Positions 16,878 to 26,480 of a DNA stretch of 64,000 nt are shown piece after piece. Below the pieces are notes generated by a model. That model saw only the letters and a program-made list of their open reading frames with translations, did not search any database and was not told the DNA's origin. Within the stretch, counting starts at the first letter, position 1; every line of letters begins with the position of its first letter. A program made the position numbers and the translations under genes. The DNA comes from Treponema sp. J25 (lineage in GTDB: Bacteria > Spirochaetota > Spirochaetia > Treponematales > Breznakiellaceae): assembly GCF_004343725.1 (NCBI RefSeq), contig NZ_PTQW01000042.1, positions 1 to 64,000 on the forward strand, read 5' to 3'.

Positions 16878-17312
16878 TTACCCCACGAGGCCCATGGAGA
16901 ACACCATCACAAAGAGGGCCACCGTTTCGATAAGACCTACCACGAGGATGTAGTTACCAAACCCCTGTCCCGTCTCCGCCAGGGCATCCGCCGCATAGGC
17001 CGCCGCCTTCCCCTGATACAGGGCAGAGGCCCCCATGGCAAGACCAGCAAAAAGCCCCACCGCCATTTTAGCAATCTCATCAAGGGAACTCCCCTTGATT
17101 TGATTCATCAAAATAAAACCGTAGATGGTCTGCGTAAGGGGCGCCCCCGCAAAGGCCACCAGGAGAAAGGGCACCGGTTTATTCTGGAGAAAACACTTTT
17201 TCCAGGATCCAATAGCGGTCATTCCTGCAATCCCTGCACCTAAGGCAGAACCCAACGCAGAAAGCCCGAGGCATGCTGCAATACCAATCATCCCAATATT
17301 CATCATACCCAC
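16878..17312 (-). CDS. atpK: V-type ATPase subunit K (membrane rotor ring)
   Basis: 144 residues in two helical hairpins, the duplicated form found in V/A-type rotors. The ion site residues are visible: Thr60-Gln61 and Tyr64 in PLTQTIYGF, Gln100 in ALYQGKAAA and the essential Glu129 in GLIETVALF. These align with Thr64, Gln65, Tyr68, Gln110 and Glu139, the sodium-binding set of Enterococcus hirae NtpK, so sodium rather than proton coupling is likely. The last gene of the operon, followed by a terminator. Confidence 0.93.
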   Translation of the reverse strand: MGMMNIGMIGIAACLGLSALGSALGAGIAGMTAIGSWKKCFLQNKPVPFLLVAFAGAPLTQTIYGFILMNQIKGSSLDEIAKMAVGLFAGLAMGASALYQGKAAAYAADALAETGQGFGNYILVVGLIETVALFVMVFSMGLVG

Positions 17313-17327
17313 TCCTTAAGAAATGAC

Positions 17328-19229
17328 TCATCCCTCTTGCTCATGCTGTTGCCGTACAGCAAAGGGAACATATTTTACACCGGACCATTCCATCCCTAAA
17401 TGGCCGGAATATTCCAACATGTTAAGCCGAACCCCATGAACCACCACTGAAAGGGCGCTCATGGCAAGATTAAGGCCGTGCCCCGCAACTAAGATAAGAG
17501 AGCCCGCCACAATTCGCACCACCGGCGAGGCAAAACCCAGGGCCATGGCATTAAAACTTTCTCCAATTGCATAGCCCGCAAGTCCAACCGCAAACAAACG
17601 GATATAACTGATAATATCCGAAAAGCTAGATACCGCGGACAAAAAGGTAGGCAGGAAATTGGCCACACTGGTAAGAATGTTTTTAAAGAAGTTTCCCCCC
17701 TTCTGTTCTGCAAAGATAAAATAGGTAGCAAGCCCTCCCCCAATCATCCATAAGGCAAAGGGAGGCACGGGGAAGGTATTTTTATCCAATACGAGGTTAA
17801 GAACGAGGAAATAGAGCCCCGCCACCATGGTAAGCCAGCCAAGCTGAGCCACCGCCGTAAGGGAAGGAAGACTCTTCTTAATGTTTTTTATATGGGCTAA
17901 CACAAGCTGCACCGTTCCGATAATGAAACACAGGTGCTTAATGTTTTGTTGAATAAGACGGTTAGCCTCTTTTGCCGAAAGGCTTGGGTCAGGACGGAAG
18001 GGTGGAATCACTAGGCTCTGCAAAAAGCCCGGAAGTTGTTCATAGGAAATAGCAAACCAGGTTCCCGTAATCGCCCCCCAGCCTATGGTGGCAGAAGAAA
18101 GAAGGAGTAATAACCGTATGCCGTCAGGAACCACCCCGTGTTGCCGTTTATTCTTAAAAGCAAACCAGAGGGAAGTCCCCAAAAGAAGGGCCCCATAGCC
18201 TGCATCCCCCATGATCATGGCAAAGAAAAGGGAAAAGAAGAGGAGGAAAGAAAGGCTGATATCATATTCTCGATACCCTGGGACCGTTCCCAAAAGATCG
18301 AAGACGGGCTGGATGATACGAACAAAGGGGTTATTCTTGATGAGGGTTGGCGGCGAATCCGTATCGCCCGGATCATCCATGATGAGGGCCCAACCGTATT
18401 CCGCGGCGGCCCGCTTCAGTTTTCCTGCCACATCCACCGGTACGTACCCAGTCAGCCAGGAAACAGAAAGGGCTTCGGGGGTATCTTCAGTAATAGTAAG
18501 GGAAAGCCGGGCCATCTCAAATTCGATTTTCTGCCGAAGTCGTTCTATTTCCTTCTCTAAAGAAGAAAAAGAGGGAGCTAACTCAGTAAGTTCGGCTTCT
18601 ATAGAACGAAGTTGTTCCTGGCGCTCCTGAATCCGAGCTTTTAACTCAGAAAGAGGAAGGGCAGGCAGAGGGAAAGGACTTTCTCCGTGGATGGGCTCCC
18701 CCAGGGCTACACAGCGAACTACTGTCGCATCCTGCGAAAGCACGATAAGCTGGACCGTTTTTCCCACTTTTTCGTAGACCCTTCGGGGAAGCTCATAGGG
18801 AATAAGCACTATTCCCTTTTCTTTAAGGTAGTCCAGGTCCGCCGGATTCCAGGATCCCCAGGGTTCAAGGCGGGAAACCTCTTTTTGATCCGTCAGGAGG
18901 GCTTCCTGGAGGTTTTTCCGTTCTTCCACAAGGGAGAGGACCCGATGCCGGACTTCCTGGGCCGAAAGGGAACCTTTCGGGGCAGCTTCCTTTTTCTCGG
19001 AGGAACGCCTTTTTTCAGACTCCCCTTTATCGCTTTGCTTCTGGTAGTTTCGCAGGATGCTCAGGGCTTGTTCGGTTTTCTGTTTCGTTTCCAGGAGCTT
19101 TTGGAGTTCCTCCGATTGAACCGAATGCTTTTCTATATGCAACACCCCTAGTTCACCAAGCCGAGATAGGGCCTCATCCCGTTCCTTTGCAAGAATAACC
19201 AGGGACACCTTTTTCATGGGAACTATCAT
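17328..19229 (-). CDS. atpI: V-type ATPase subunit I (membrane stator)
   Basis: 633 residues. The soluble N-terminal half starts with MIVPMKKVSLVILAKERDEALSRLGELGVLHI, typical of subunit I/a, and contains coiled-coil stretches (about 70-120 and 215-260). The C-terminal half has about seven or eight transmembrane helices, including FSDIISYIRLFAVGLAGYAIGE with the conserved Arg that faces the K ring. It carries ions to and from the rotor. The start overlaps the atpD stop by 4 nt. Confidence 0.93.
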   Translation of the reverse strand: MIVPMKKVSLVILAKERDEALSRLGELGVLHIEKHSVQSEELQKLLETKQKTEQALSILRNYQKQSDKGESEKRRSSEKKEAAPKGSLSAQEVRHRVLSLVEERKNLQEALLTDQKEVSRLEPWGSWNPADLDYLKEKGIVLIPYELPRRVYEKVGKTVQLIVLSQDATVVRCVALGEPIHGESPFPLPALPLSELKARIQERQEQLRSIEAELTELAPSFSSLEKEIERLRQKIEFEMARLSLTITEDTPEALSVSWLTGYVPVDVAGKLKRAAAEYGWALIMDDPGDTDSPPTLIKNNPFVRIIQPVFDLLGTVPGYREYDISLSFLLFFSLFFAMIMGDAGYGALLLGTSLWFAFKNKRQHGVVPDGIRLLLLLSSATIGWGAITGTWFAISYEQLPGFLQSLVIPPFRPDPSLSAKEANRLIQQNIKHLCFIIGTVQLVLAHIKNIKKSLPSLTAVAQLGWLTMVAGLYFLVLNLVLDKNTFPVPPFALWMIGGGLATYFIFAEQKGGNFFKNILTSVANFLPTFLSAVSSFSDIISYIRLFAVGLAGYAIGESFNAMALGFASPVVRIVAGSLILVAGHGLNLAMSALSVVVHGVRLNMLEYSGHLGMEWSGVKYVPFAVRQQHEQEG

Positions 19230-19828
19230 TGGGATACCCTCTCCATCGCTCGTTTGGCAATTTTTCCTCGAACCACCGCTGCGGTCTGCTGATCCCCCAG
19301 ATACACCCGAATTTTCTTTATATTTGCCTTTGTCTCAGGGATTTTCACCTTTTCAAACAAATTCACCCGCTGACTGGTGGTCCGCAGTTCCTGTTCCAAT
19401 CGTTTTTGCTGTTCCCGAAGCACCCGAATCTCCATATCCAGTTCCAGCATCTGGCATAATAGGGATATGGCCGCATCAAGCCAGAGGGGGGTTCGAAGCA
19501 CATCGTAGGGTGCAACCCAGAAATCTAAGCCCTTGTACAGGGGAATATCAACCCCCGCAATGTTCCCCCGCTCGGTATGGACCTGTTGCACCCGGATCAA
19601 ATCGGCAGTGCATATCCCCGTCTCGCCAAACACCGCAATCCAGGGCGTTGCCTTATCTTGCACCTGCTTTTTTGTCTCCTCAAGCCGGGCTATTTTACCT
19701 TCTACCACCCGAATTTCCATCTGAAGCTGCTGTTTTTTAAGCATCAGGGTGGGAAGGTACCGCTCATACATCTTGAGGGCATCCTTCTGTTTTTTAAGCT
19801 CGTTTTTGGTAAGCTTTATCTTTGCCAT
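19226..19828 (-). CDS. atpD: V-type ATPase subunit D (central stalk)
   Basis: 200 residues with the long N-terminal helix IKLTKNELKKQKDALKMYERYLPTL and a C-terminal helix with RVNLFEKVKIPETKANIKKIRVYLGDQQTAAVVRGKIAK, both hallmarks of subunit D. It couples catalysis in A/B to ring rotation. Eleven nucleotides separate it from atpB upstream. Confidence 0.95.
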   Translation of the reverse strand: MAKIKLTKNELKKQKDALKMYERYLPTLMLKKQQLQMEIRVVEGKIARLEETKKQVQDKATPWIAVFGETGICTADLIRVQQVHTERGNIAGVDIPLYKGLDFWVAPYDVLRTPLWLDAAISLLCQMLELDMEIRVLREQQKRLEQELRTTSQRVNLFEKVKIPETKANIKKIRVYLGDQQTAAVVRGKIAKRAMERVSQ

Positions 19829-19839
19829 GGGTAAGCCCC

Positions 19840-21141
19840 CTAGGCTCGCTTTTTAGGCCAATACTGGTTAATCAACTCTGTTCTGAGCCCCGTTTCTTCG
19901 GGCTCAAAACAATCGGCCAGGATTTCCCATCCCAGGTCCAGGGCCCGTTCAAGGGGAATATTTACCGAAAGGTCCATCATTTCCTTTTCGAATTTTTCTC
20001 CGTACTTAAGGAGCTTCATATCCCAGGCGGACATCATGAAGCCCATGGCCTTTTTTTCCAGGGTGTCCTTGTAGGCCGCGTAGAGTTTTATCATCCCATC
20101 CATGAGGGCCCGATGATCGGGACGGGTTTTGCCATTTACCTGCTGTTTTAAACGAGAAAGGGACCCAAAGGGCTCAATCCGACCATTCTTAAGGTAATAC
20201 TGACCTTCGGTAATATAGCCCGTATTGTCCGGAACGGGGTGGGTCACGTCATCCCCCGGCATGGTGGTTACCCCCAGGATGGTAATAGAGCCGGCGGTAT
20301 CAAAATCGACGGCCTTTTCGTACCGGGCCGCAAGCTGACTATAGAGATCCCCCGGATAGCCCCGGTTCGAAGGAACCTGTTCCTGGGTAATGGCGATTTC
20401 CTTAAGGGCATCGGCAAAGTTCGTCATATCCGTCAGGAGGACAAGCACGTCCTTACCCTGAAGGGCAAACTGTTCGGCCACCGCAAGAGATATGTCAGGA
20501 ACCATGAGACATTCTACAACTGGATCCGCAGCGGTATGGACAAACATGACGGTCCGGGAAAGGGCCCCCGCATTCTCCAGGGTATCCTTAAAATACAGAT
20601 AATCGTCGTATTTTAACCCCATGCCCCCCAGAATGATAATGTCTACCTCCGCCTGCATGGCGATCCGGGCAAGGAGTTCGTTATAGGGTTCTCCCGAAAC
20701 AGAAAAAATGGGAAGCTTCTGGGAAACCACCAGGGTATTAAACAGGTCGATCATGGGGATACCCGTCCGGATCATCCGGCGGGGGATGATTCGCTTGGAA
20801 GGATTTACCGAGGGTCCCCCAATGGGGATAAGGTTTTCCCGGAGGGTCGGCCCCTTGTCCCGGGGCTCCCCGGCCCCATTAAAAATACGGCCCAGGAGGT
20901 TTTCCGAAAAGGATACCCGCATGGGATGCCCTAAAAACCGAACCGTATCTCCAGTGGAGATTCCCCGACCTCCCGCAAAGACCTGGAGGGAAACCAGATC
21001 TTCCTGTAGCCGGATTACCTCCGCCAGGGAGGTCCCAAAGGCGGTATCAATTTCCGCCAAATCTCCATATCGTACATCCGTCGCCCGGACGGTGATGACG
21101 TTTCCTGTAATCGATTCAATCTTGCTATATATCTTTTTCAT
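19840..21141 (-). CDS. atpB: V-type ATPase subunit B (non-catalytic)
   Basis: 433 residues. It has the family residues of subunit B ([54 protein letters not shown]) and lacks a Walker A lysine, as expected: the equivalent region is [27 protein letters not shown] and [15 protein letters not shown] are also typical. Partner of AtpA in the A3B3 head. Confidence 0.97.
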   Translation of the reverse strand: MKKIYSKIESITGNVITVRATDVRYGDLAEIDTAFGTSLAEVIRLQEDLVSLQVFAGGRGISTGDTVRFLGHPMRVSFSENLLGRIFNGAGEPRDKGPTLRENLIPIGGPSVNPSKRIIPRRMIRTGIPMIDLFNTLVVSQKLPIFSVSGEPYNELLARIAMQAEVDIIILGGMGLKYDDYLYFKDTLENAGALSRTVMFVHTAADPVVECLMVPDISLAVAEQFALQGKDVLVLLTDMTNFADALKEIAITQEQVPSNRGYPGDLYSQLAARYEKAVDFDTAGSITILGVTTMPGDDVTHPVPDNTGYITEGQYYLKNGRIEPFGSLSRLKQQVNGKTRPDHRALMDGMIKLYAAYKDTLEKKAMGFMMSAWDMKLLKYGEKFEKEMMDLSVNIPLERALDLGWEILADCFEPEETGLRTELINQYWPKKRA

Positions 21142-21155
21142 GGCGCCACTCCGTC

Positions 21156-22916
21156 CTATACCAGTAGTTTTTCTGCCCGGGGATCCAGCCCCTGGCTGCG
21201 TTCGGCCACGGAAGCCATAATTTCTTCCTCGATTTCCTTAAAACGCTGGCTCTTCCATTCCGAACCGTTGTAGTCCAGGAATTTCTGCCGCAGGCGGTTA
21301 AAGTAGGTCCGGGCCTCTTCTTTGGAAGAAAAATTAAATTGGCTTGCCAGGATTTTTAACAGCAGGGCAAACACATGCTTTTGCCGTTCCGGGCTTACCG
21401 CCGCATCCACCGGGTCAAAGGAGTTCTGCTGAAAATACACCGAGTCCAGGAAATTTCCCTTAAGGTAGATAATAAAATCCTCAAGGCTAGTTCCTTCTTC
21501 CCCGACCACCTTCATCATCTGTTCTACTTCACTTCCCCGGGCCATAAAGCTATGGGCATAGCGAACCTTTTCTCTGGGAATGATGCCATTGTATTTGGAC
21601 CAGGAATCTAGGGGATGGATGGCGGGATACTTACGGGCATCGGATCGTTCCCGGGAAAGGCCATGGAAGGCCCCCACCACCTTAAGGGTCGCCTGGGTTA
21701 CGGGTTCTTCAAAGTTACCTCCCGCAGGCGAGACGGTTCCCCCAATGGTCACGGAGCCCACCTTGCCATCTTTAAGACGAACAATGCCCGCCCGTTCGTA
21801 GAAGGCCGCAATGACCGATTCCAGATATGCGGGGAAGGCCTCTTCTCCGGGGATTTCCTCGAGCCGTCCCGACATTTCCCGCATTGCCTGGGCCCAGCGG
21901 CTGGTGGAGTCCGCCAGGAGTAACACATGGAGCCCCATCTGCCGGTAATATTCGGCGATGGTCACTGCCGTATACACGGACGCTTCCCGGGCCGCTACGG
22001 GCATAGAAGAGGTATTACAAATGATAACGGTCCGTTCCATAAGGCTACGGCCCGTTTTGGGATCCAGCAGTTCCGGAAACTCCTTGAGGGTTTCCACCAC
22101 TTCGCCGGCCCGTTCACCACAGGCAGCGATAACCACGATGTCCACATCCGCGTGGCGGCTTGTAATCTGCTGGAGCACTGTCTTTCCTGCCCCAAAGGGG
22201 CCGGGAATACAGTAGGTTCCCCCGCGAGCCACAGGGAAGAAGGTATCAATCAACCGGACATGGGTCACGAGGGGTTCTACCGGTTTAAGCCGTTCTTCGT
22301 AACAATCCACCGCCCGCTTTACGGGCCATCGGAAAGAAAGGGCCACCGGAATTACCGTACCGGAGACATCCTCCAACTCCGCGATGGTTTCCCGGACATG
22401 GTAGGATCCGGCGGGTCGAATCGACTTTACCGTATACTGCCCATACAGATTGAATGGGACCATGATCCGATGGGTAAAGGCCCCTTCTGGAACGGTGCCG
22501 AGGGTGTCTCCCCGCTCCACCACGTCCCCCACTTTTGCCGTGGGGGTAAATTCCCAGTTTGCATCCAGAGGAAGCGCATCAAGGTAGATCCCCCGTTCAA
22601 GGAAATAGCCCGCCTGCTCCGCCAGTTTCGGGAGGGGATTCTGGAGCCCGTCGAACACCTGCCCGAGCAGGCCCGGCCCGAGTTCTACCGAAAGCATGTC
22701 CCCGGAGAATTCCACCGGATCACCGACGGCGATCCCCTTGGTCATTTCGAACACCTGTAGATAACACAGGTTTCCCCGGATCCGGATTACTTCACTTTTT
22801 AACCGTTTATCCTTCACGATAACGTAGGCCACTTCGTTCATGGAGACAATCCCTTCGAAGCGGACACCTACCATGTTACCGTTTACCGCTATCACTGTTC
22901 CCTTCGTTCCAACCAT
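21156..22916 (-). CDS. atpA: V-type ATPase subunit A (catalytic)
   Basis: 586 residues, normal for V/A-ATPase A subunits and longer than F-type beta because of the non-homologous insert around residues 110-190 (containing [22 protein letters not shown]). Walker [10 protein letters not shown] is near residue 240, followed by [20 protein letters not shown] and the Walker B/Ser-Arg region [16 protein letters not shown]. Together with AtpB it hydrolyses or makes ATP. Fourteen nucleotides separate it from atpB. Confidence 0.98.
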   Translation of the reverse strand: MVGTKGTVIAVNGNMVGVRFEGIVSMNEVAYVIVKDKRLKSEVIRIRGNLCYLQVFEMTKGIAVGDPVEFSGDMLSVELGPGLLGQVFDGLQNPLPKLAEQAGYFLERGIYLDALPLDANWEFTPTAKVGDVVERGDTLGTVPEGAFTHRIMVPFNLYGQYTVKSIRPAGSYHVRETIAELEDVSGTVIPVALSFRWPVKRAVDCYEERLKPVEPLVTHVRLIDTFFPVARGGTYCIPGPFGAGKTVLQQITSRHADVDIVVIAACGERAGEVVETLKEFPELLDPKTGRSLMERTVIICNTSSMPVAAREASVYTAVTIAEYYRQMGLHVLLLADSTSRWAQAMREMSGRLEEIPGEEAFPAYLESVIAAFYERAGIVRLKDGKVGSVTIGGTVSPAGGNFEEPVTQATLKVVGAFHGLSRERSDARKYPAIHPLDSWSKYNGIIPREKVRYAHSFMARGSEVEQMMKVVGEEGTSLEDFIIYLKGNFLDSVYFQQNSFDPVDAAVSPERQKHVFALLLKILASQFNFSSKEEARTYFNRLRQKFLDYNGSEWKSQRFKEIEEEIMASVAERSQGLDPRAEKLLV

Positions 22917-22937
22917 GCTGGTTCTCCCATCTACAAA

Positions 22938-23534
22938 CTACAGTTTGGCCGCTTCTACGATCGAAGCATAGACCGATGAAAAGGCTTCAAGTCCCCGTTC
23001 TCGCGTAAAGAGACTCCGCCGCTCGAGAATTTGCAATTTAAGATAATAGGCAAAGACCGAATCTCGACCAAAATAATCAAACCCCATAAGACAGTCAATT
23101 ACGGCCCACCGCTCCCGATCCAAGAAGGTCTCTGCCTCCAGGGGATCGCTTATCGTGAGGGCAGAGCGAGCAACCCTGGCCGCATCAAGGGGATCCACCG
23201 GAGGATCCGCAAGGCGGGGAGTCTCCCGTTTAAGCCGCTGATACCGTCCCTGTCCTAGATGAAGGCGAAGGGCCCGTTCCCACCGGCGCCAGCCGTCAAT
23301 TACAGGAGACCCACAGGGCTTTATCTCCTGCTCATACCCACTCCCCAAGGCACCGGTGATATTCCCTTCGGGAGAAAGAGCCAAGAGCGGCAACAAGGCC
23401 CTATCCTTTTCGCTCAGAAAGGATCCACAAAGATCGAGAAAAGAGGGAATATCAATCCCCGCCGGCACTCCAAATGAAAGGGAAGGGAGTTGGGCTACCA
23501 GGTAGTAGTACGCAGACACACCCTTACTCCCCAC
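22938..23534 (-). CDS. V-ATPase operon DUF2764 protein
   Basis: 198 residues beginning with YYYLVAQLPSLSFG, the usual opening of DUF2764 proteins. These are encoded between subunits E and A in V-ATPase operons of spirochaetes and Bacteroidetes, the place where archaeal operons have subunit C. The helical, Arg- and Leu-rich content (FLDLCGSFLSEKDRALLPLL) fits a divergent subunit C (socket/stalk) role. It overlaps the atpE stop by 11 nt. Confidence 0.85.
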   Translation of the reverse strand: MGSKGVSAYYYLVAQLPSLSFGVPAGIDIPSFLDLCGSFLSEKDRALLPLLALSPEGNITGALGSGYEQEIKPCGSPVIDGWRRWERALRLHLGQGRYQRLKRETPRLADPPVDPLDAARVARSALTISDPLEAETFLDRERWAVIDCLMGFDYFGRDSVFAYYLKLQILERRSLFTRERGLEAFSSVYASIVEAAKL

Positions 23535-24150
23535 GGTCTATGTTTTGAGCCACGCCTCGAAGGATTTCTGCCAGGCGAGGATTGAGGTACGTACACAGGA
23601 GTTCTGCTACCGCAGGAGCAGAAAAATCGTAATATACCGCTCCATCTTTCTGTGCAATGCGGAACCCCCGCTTTAAGCTACGATCAGCCTTGAGTTCCAC
23701 CCCTTTTGCAAGCTCATTGGTTAATTTTTTAAACAGGGAATCTTTAAGTTTTTCCAAATCGGCGGGGGAAAGAAGCAATTCCAACGAGTCCTGCCCCTTT
23801 CGTACCCATTCGGTAAGGATGGTGGGTAAGCATTCCTGAAGAACCTTTTCGTCGTATGCCTTCTCCAGTGTGTTTGTCACAAGTTGATTTAAAAGGGCCT
23901 GCACCTCATCTTTAAATTGCAGCAGCCCGTTACGAGCTGCCTGTTCAATCGCCGCAATACTGGCCTTTTCAAGCCGAACGGTTTCTTCCTGGGCCCGTTT
24001 CACCTGGTTTTCGGCATCTTTTTTTGCCTGCTCTACTATAGCCGTAGCCCGCTGTTTTGCTTCCTGGATAATAGCCTCAGCCTGAGCTGTGGCCGCTTCT
24101 ACACCATCCCTTTTTATTTTATCAAGTAGTTCCTGCAATTGAATATCCAT
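23524..24150 (-). CDS. atpE: V-type ATPase subunit E (peripheral stalk)
   Basis: 208 residues with a long, charged N-terminal helix rich in Ala, Glu, Lys and Gln (about 1-100: AEAIIQEAKQRATAIVEQAKKDAE) and a globular C-terminal part with KRGFRIAQKDGAVYYDFS, the pattern of V/A-type subunit E. It links the A3B3 head to subunit I. No subunit G/H or F gene is evident in the operon under those forms; the small gene upstream may fill one of these roles. Confidence 0.9.
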   Translation of the reverse strand: MDIQLQELLDKIKRDGVEAATAQAEAIIQEAKQRATAIVEQAKKDAENQVKRAQEETVRLEKASIAAIEQAARNGLLQFKDEVQALLNQLVTNTLEKAYDEKVLQECLPTILTEWVRKGQDSLELLLSPADLEKLKDSLFKKLTNELAKGVELKADRSLKRGFRIAQKDGAVYYDFSAPAVAELLCTYLNPRLAEILRGVAQNIDRGE

Positions 24151-24176
24151 AGTCTCCTCACTTTCGCCAGGACTGG

Positions 24177-24539
24177 TTAGATCGACCGATCCTCAATGTA
24201 TTTCAAAACCTTAAGCAATTTACGTTTTGCAATAGTGTAAACTGCTTCGGGGTCTTCCAATTCCATTACCACTTTTTGAATAATTTCGTCGATTGCGCCG
24301 GCCAATTCCCGGTAATCCTTATATTGCTCAATATTAAGGGAATCGAGAATCTGAAGAGAATCCCTTAAACCCGCAATTTCTCGTTGGAGCAGGGCCCGGT
24401 TTTCTTGATATACATAATTAGTGACATCATCACTGCAAAAACGACGTTCATACAGGTTAGAAAGGTCTTCTGCATCTTCGATACAGTCCTCTAGTTCTGC
24501 CTTAAATATCTTAAGCAAGAGTTTTTTCTGTTCCGACAC
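24177..24539 (-). CDS. Unknown helical protein leading the V-ATPase operon
   Basis: 120 residues, GTG start with AAGGGGAG 8 nt upstream. Almost entirely helical and acidic (FKAELEDCIEDAEDLSNLYERRF, ENRALLQREIAGLRDSL, CIAKRKLLKVLKYIEDRSI-like end), with no membrane segment. It is 26 nt ahead of atpE and shares the operon promoter. A small hypothetical gene in this position is usual in treponemal V-ATPase operons. It may be a peripheral-stalk or assembly protein, which cannot be shown from sequence. Confidence 0.7.
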   Translation of the reverse strand: MSEQKKLLLKIFKAELEDCIEDAEDLSNLYERRFCSDDVTNYVYQENRALLQREIAGLRDSLQILDSLNIEQYKDYRELAGAIDEIIQKVVMELEDPEAVYTIAKRKLLKVLKYIEDRSI

Positions 24540-24563
24540 CGACCCGACTCCCCTTCTCGTTTC

Positions 24564-24592
24564 AGTTTAATTTTTATTGTTCTTTGTTTCAA
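24564..24592 (-). promoter_or_regulatory. Sigma-70-type promoter of the V-ATPase operon
   Basis: On the minus strand TTGAAA (24587-24592), 17 bp, TAAACT (24564-24569), about 25 nt before the GTG of the first gene. It lies in the 58-nt gap behind galM. Confidence 0.6.
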
Positions 24593-24597
24593 GCACC

Positions 24598-25644
24598 CTA
24601 GCTTTCCCAAGAAAACTGGAAATAAGCTTCTTCTCGGTAAGGACGATTCGGCCCAAAAATAGCTGAGGGGAATTCGCTCCGGTTAGGGCTATCGGGGAAA
24701 TGCTGGGTTTCGAGGCAAAAACCCCCATGCTGGGGATACAAGGACCCCTTCTTGCCTACCTCATTCCGTAAAAAGTTCCCCGTATAAAATTGAACCCCCG
24801 GCTGGGTAGAGAAAACCCTCATCCGCCGCCCCGAAAGGGGAGCATACACCTCGGCAACGGGACGGAGGGTTCCCTCTTTCCCATCGACTACATAACAGTG
24901 ATCATAGCCGCCGGGGATCTTCTGAATATCCTGGCCAATGGGTTTTGGACGGGTAAAATCAAAGGCCCCATGATTTTTATCGGTAACCGAAAGAATTTTT
25001 CCGGTAGGCAAAAGATTCTGGTCCACCTCGAGTACCTGAGAAGCAAAGAGCCGTACTTCGTGATCCAGAATGGTTCCCCGTCCTTCTCCATTCAAATTGA
25101 AATAGGCATGATTGGTTAGATTCACCGGGCAGGGAGCATCCACGAAGGCCCGATATTCACAGGTAATACGGTGATCCTTGGTAAGGGCATAGCGAACCTC
25201 CGCCTGAAGATTTCCCGGGAAGCCTTCATCCCCAGCGGGGCTGTATAATTCAAAACAAACCCCCACCGTATCCTTTGTTTTAAAGGGGCGGGCCTTCCAG
25301 TTTCGTTTATCAAAGCCCCGGTAGCCCCCATGCAGAGTATTTTGCCCATCATTTATAGGAAGATGGTAGGTTGTTCCATCCACCACGAAGGCACCTTTGC
25401 CAATACGGTTTGCAAAGCGTCCTACGGTAACCCCAAAATAGGGACTATTCTTAGTATATCCTTCCAGAGTGGGATAGCCCAGGAGAATATCCTCTTTCTT
25501 CCCGTTTTTATCAGGTAAAAACAGGGCTACCCAGGTAGCGCCATAGGTAGATAAAAAAAGGGTAATTTTTTTATTCGAAAGTTCATACAGATGTACCCGT
25601 TCTCCCGTATAAAGGGTGCCAAAATCATGCTTTCGTATATCCAT
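24598..25644 (-). CDS. galM: Aldose 1-epimerase (mutarotase)
   Basis: Interconverts the alpha and beta anomers of aldoses. 348 residues, full length. Recognisable elements are the substrate-binding GRFANRIGKGAF and NTLHGGYRGFDKRNWKA (with the conserved His), the catalytic region NLTNHAYFNLNGEG with the second His, the PGGYDHCYVVD segment, and the C-terminal CLETQHFPDSPN with the catalytic Glu. It stands alone on the minus strand, with a 31-bp palindrome overlapping its probable promoter. Confidence 0.96.
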   Translation of the reverse strand: MDIRKHDFGTLYTGERVHLYELSNKKITLFLSTYGATWVALFLPDKNGKKEDILLGYPTLEGYTKNSPYFGVTVGRFANRIGKGAFVVDGTTYHLPINDGQNTLHGGYRGFDKRNWKARPFKTKDTVGVCFELYSPAGDEGFPGNLQAEVRYALTKDHRITCEYRAFVDAPCPVNLTNHAYFNLNGEGRGTILDHEVRLFASQVLEVDQNLLPTGKILSVTDKNHGAFDFTRPKPIGQDIQKIPGGYDHCYVVDGKEGTLRPVAEVYAPLSGRRMRVFSTQPGVQFYTGNFLRNEVGKKGSLYPQHGGFCLETQHFPDSPNRSEFPSAIFGPNRPYREEAYFQFSWES

Positions 25645-25679
25645 ACCTACCTCACTTGTTCACCGTTTTATTCGTTATA

Positions 25680-25710
25680 TTTTTAACGATATAAACTATA
25701 TCGTTAAAAA
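25680..25710. promoter_or_regulatory. 31-bp palindrome upstream of galM (candidate operator)
   Basis: TTTTTAACGATATA - AAC - TATATCGTTAAAAA is a perfect 14-bp inverted repeat around a 3-nt centre, 36 nt before the galM ATG. A third half-site TCGTTA at 25672-25677 pairs with TAACGA at 25685-25690 to make a second overlapping dyad. The element is A/T-rich, overlaps where the galM -10/-35 should be (TTGCGA..TATAGT on the minus strand), and lacks a terminator U-tract, so it is best read as an operator. Confidence 0.65.
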
Positions 25711-25812
25711 CTATTTCATCGCAAGGGGTATACCAGGGGAAAGGTTCATAGGCCCCTGTACGGAAGTTCCTTACCCATAGTATATTGAATATATAAAGGG
25801 GTACAAGTAGGT

Positions 25813-26298
25813 ATGGACAAGTTTTTTGATCGTTTGGGGGAGGTTCTCCGCAGTTTTCTTCGAGAAGAGGATCCGTGGTTTTCTCCCCCCCCTCATTCCT
25901 CTTCTCAAAGGCCCTTTAGTGATCCCGATTTAGATGAGGCTTACCAGGAACTTGAGGATTTTCTCAATTCCCGCTCTTCCCGGTGGCAGCGGCAAACAGA
26001 CTTTGAGGGTTCTCAGTTTGAAAACGGGGGAAACGCCTTTTCGAGAGCTGCCAGAGGAAGTACTCGAAATCAATCTATTCCCGAGACCCTACGAAAGGAC
26101 TTTGAAGAATTGGGGGTACCCTTTGGCGCCGATGAAGAAACCTGTAAAGCCGCCTATAAACGGCTCCTCAAACTTCACCATCCTGACCGGCATGCAGGGC
26201 ACCCTGCAAACATGCAGCGGGCCACAGAAAAATCGGCCCGCATTAACGCTGCCTACGAACGGATCCAGCGGTGGCGCGAAACCGGCCGGGTAGAATAA
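25813..26298 (+). CDS. J-domain (DnaJ-like) protein
   Basis: 161 residues. The N-terminal part (about 1-90) is polar and low in structure. A J-domain occupies the C-terminus (about 93-157) with LGVPFGADEETCKAAYKRLLKLHHPDRHA and the essential HPD motif. There is no G/F region, zinc finger or substrate domain, so it is a type III J-protein that probably directs DnaK to a particular client. Transcribed alone; diverges from galM. Confidence 0.85.
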   Translation: MDKFFDRLGEVLRSFLREEDPWFSPPPHSSSQRPFSDPDLDEAYQELEDFLNSRSSRWQRQTDFEGSQFENGGNAFSRAARGSTRNQSIPETLRKDFEELGVPFGADEETCKAAYKRLLKLHHPDRHAGHPANMQRATEKSARINAAYERIQRWRETGRVE

Positions 26299-26383
26299 GC
26301 AACCAGAAGGTCCTCTTTTTTAAAGACCTGTGCATCCCATCCAAAACAAGCAAACAGAAGGTGCATTTTTTTAAAGATCTGAG
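26298..26383. repeat. Two imperfect direct repeats downstream of the J-domain gene
   Basis: AGCAACCAGAAGGTCCTC and AGCAAACAGAAGGTGCAT, each followed by a T-run, AAAGA and (C/T)CTG, start 51 bp apart. They cover the space between the J-domain gene and the end of the two-component operon. The first copy can form AGGTC..GACCT; no role is known. Confidence 0.5.
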
Positions 26384-26480
26384 GGTTGGGTTAAGGCTCT
26401 TACCTTTCCCTTACAGGAATGAGGGGGGTCTATTCCCCTTACTAATCCCACCCAAGAGGACCATACAACAGGCGCCCTTT

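Noticed and set aside
21927-22760. 277-aa plus-strand frame opposite atpA
   Set aside because: Shadow of the conserved A subunit; no ribosome site or domain.
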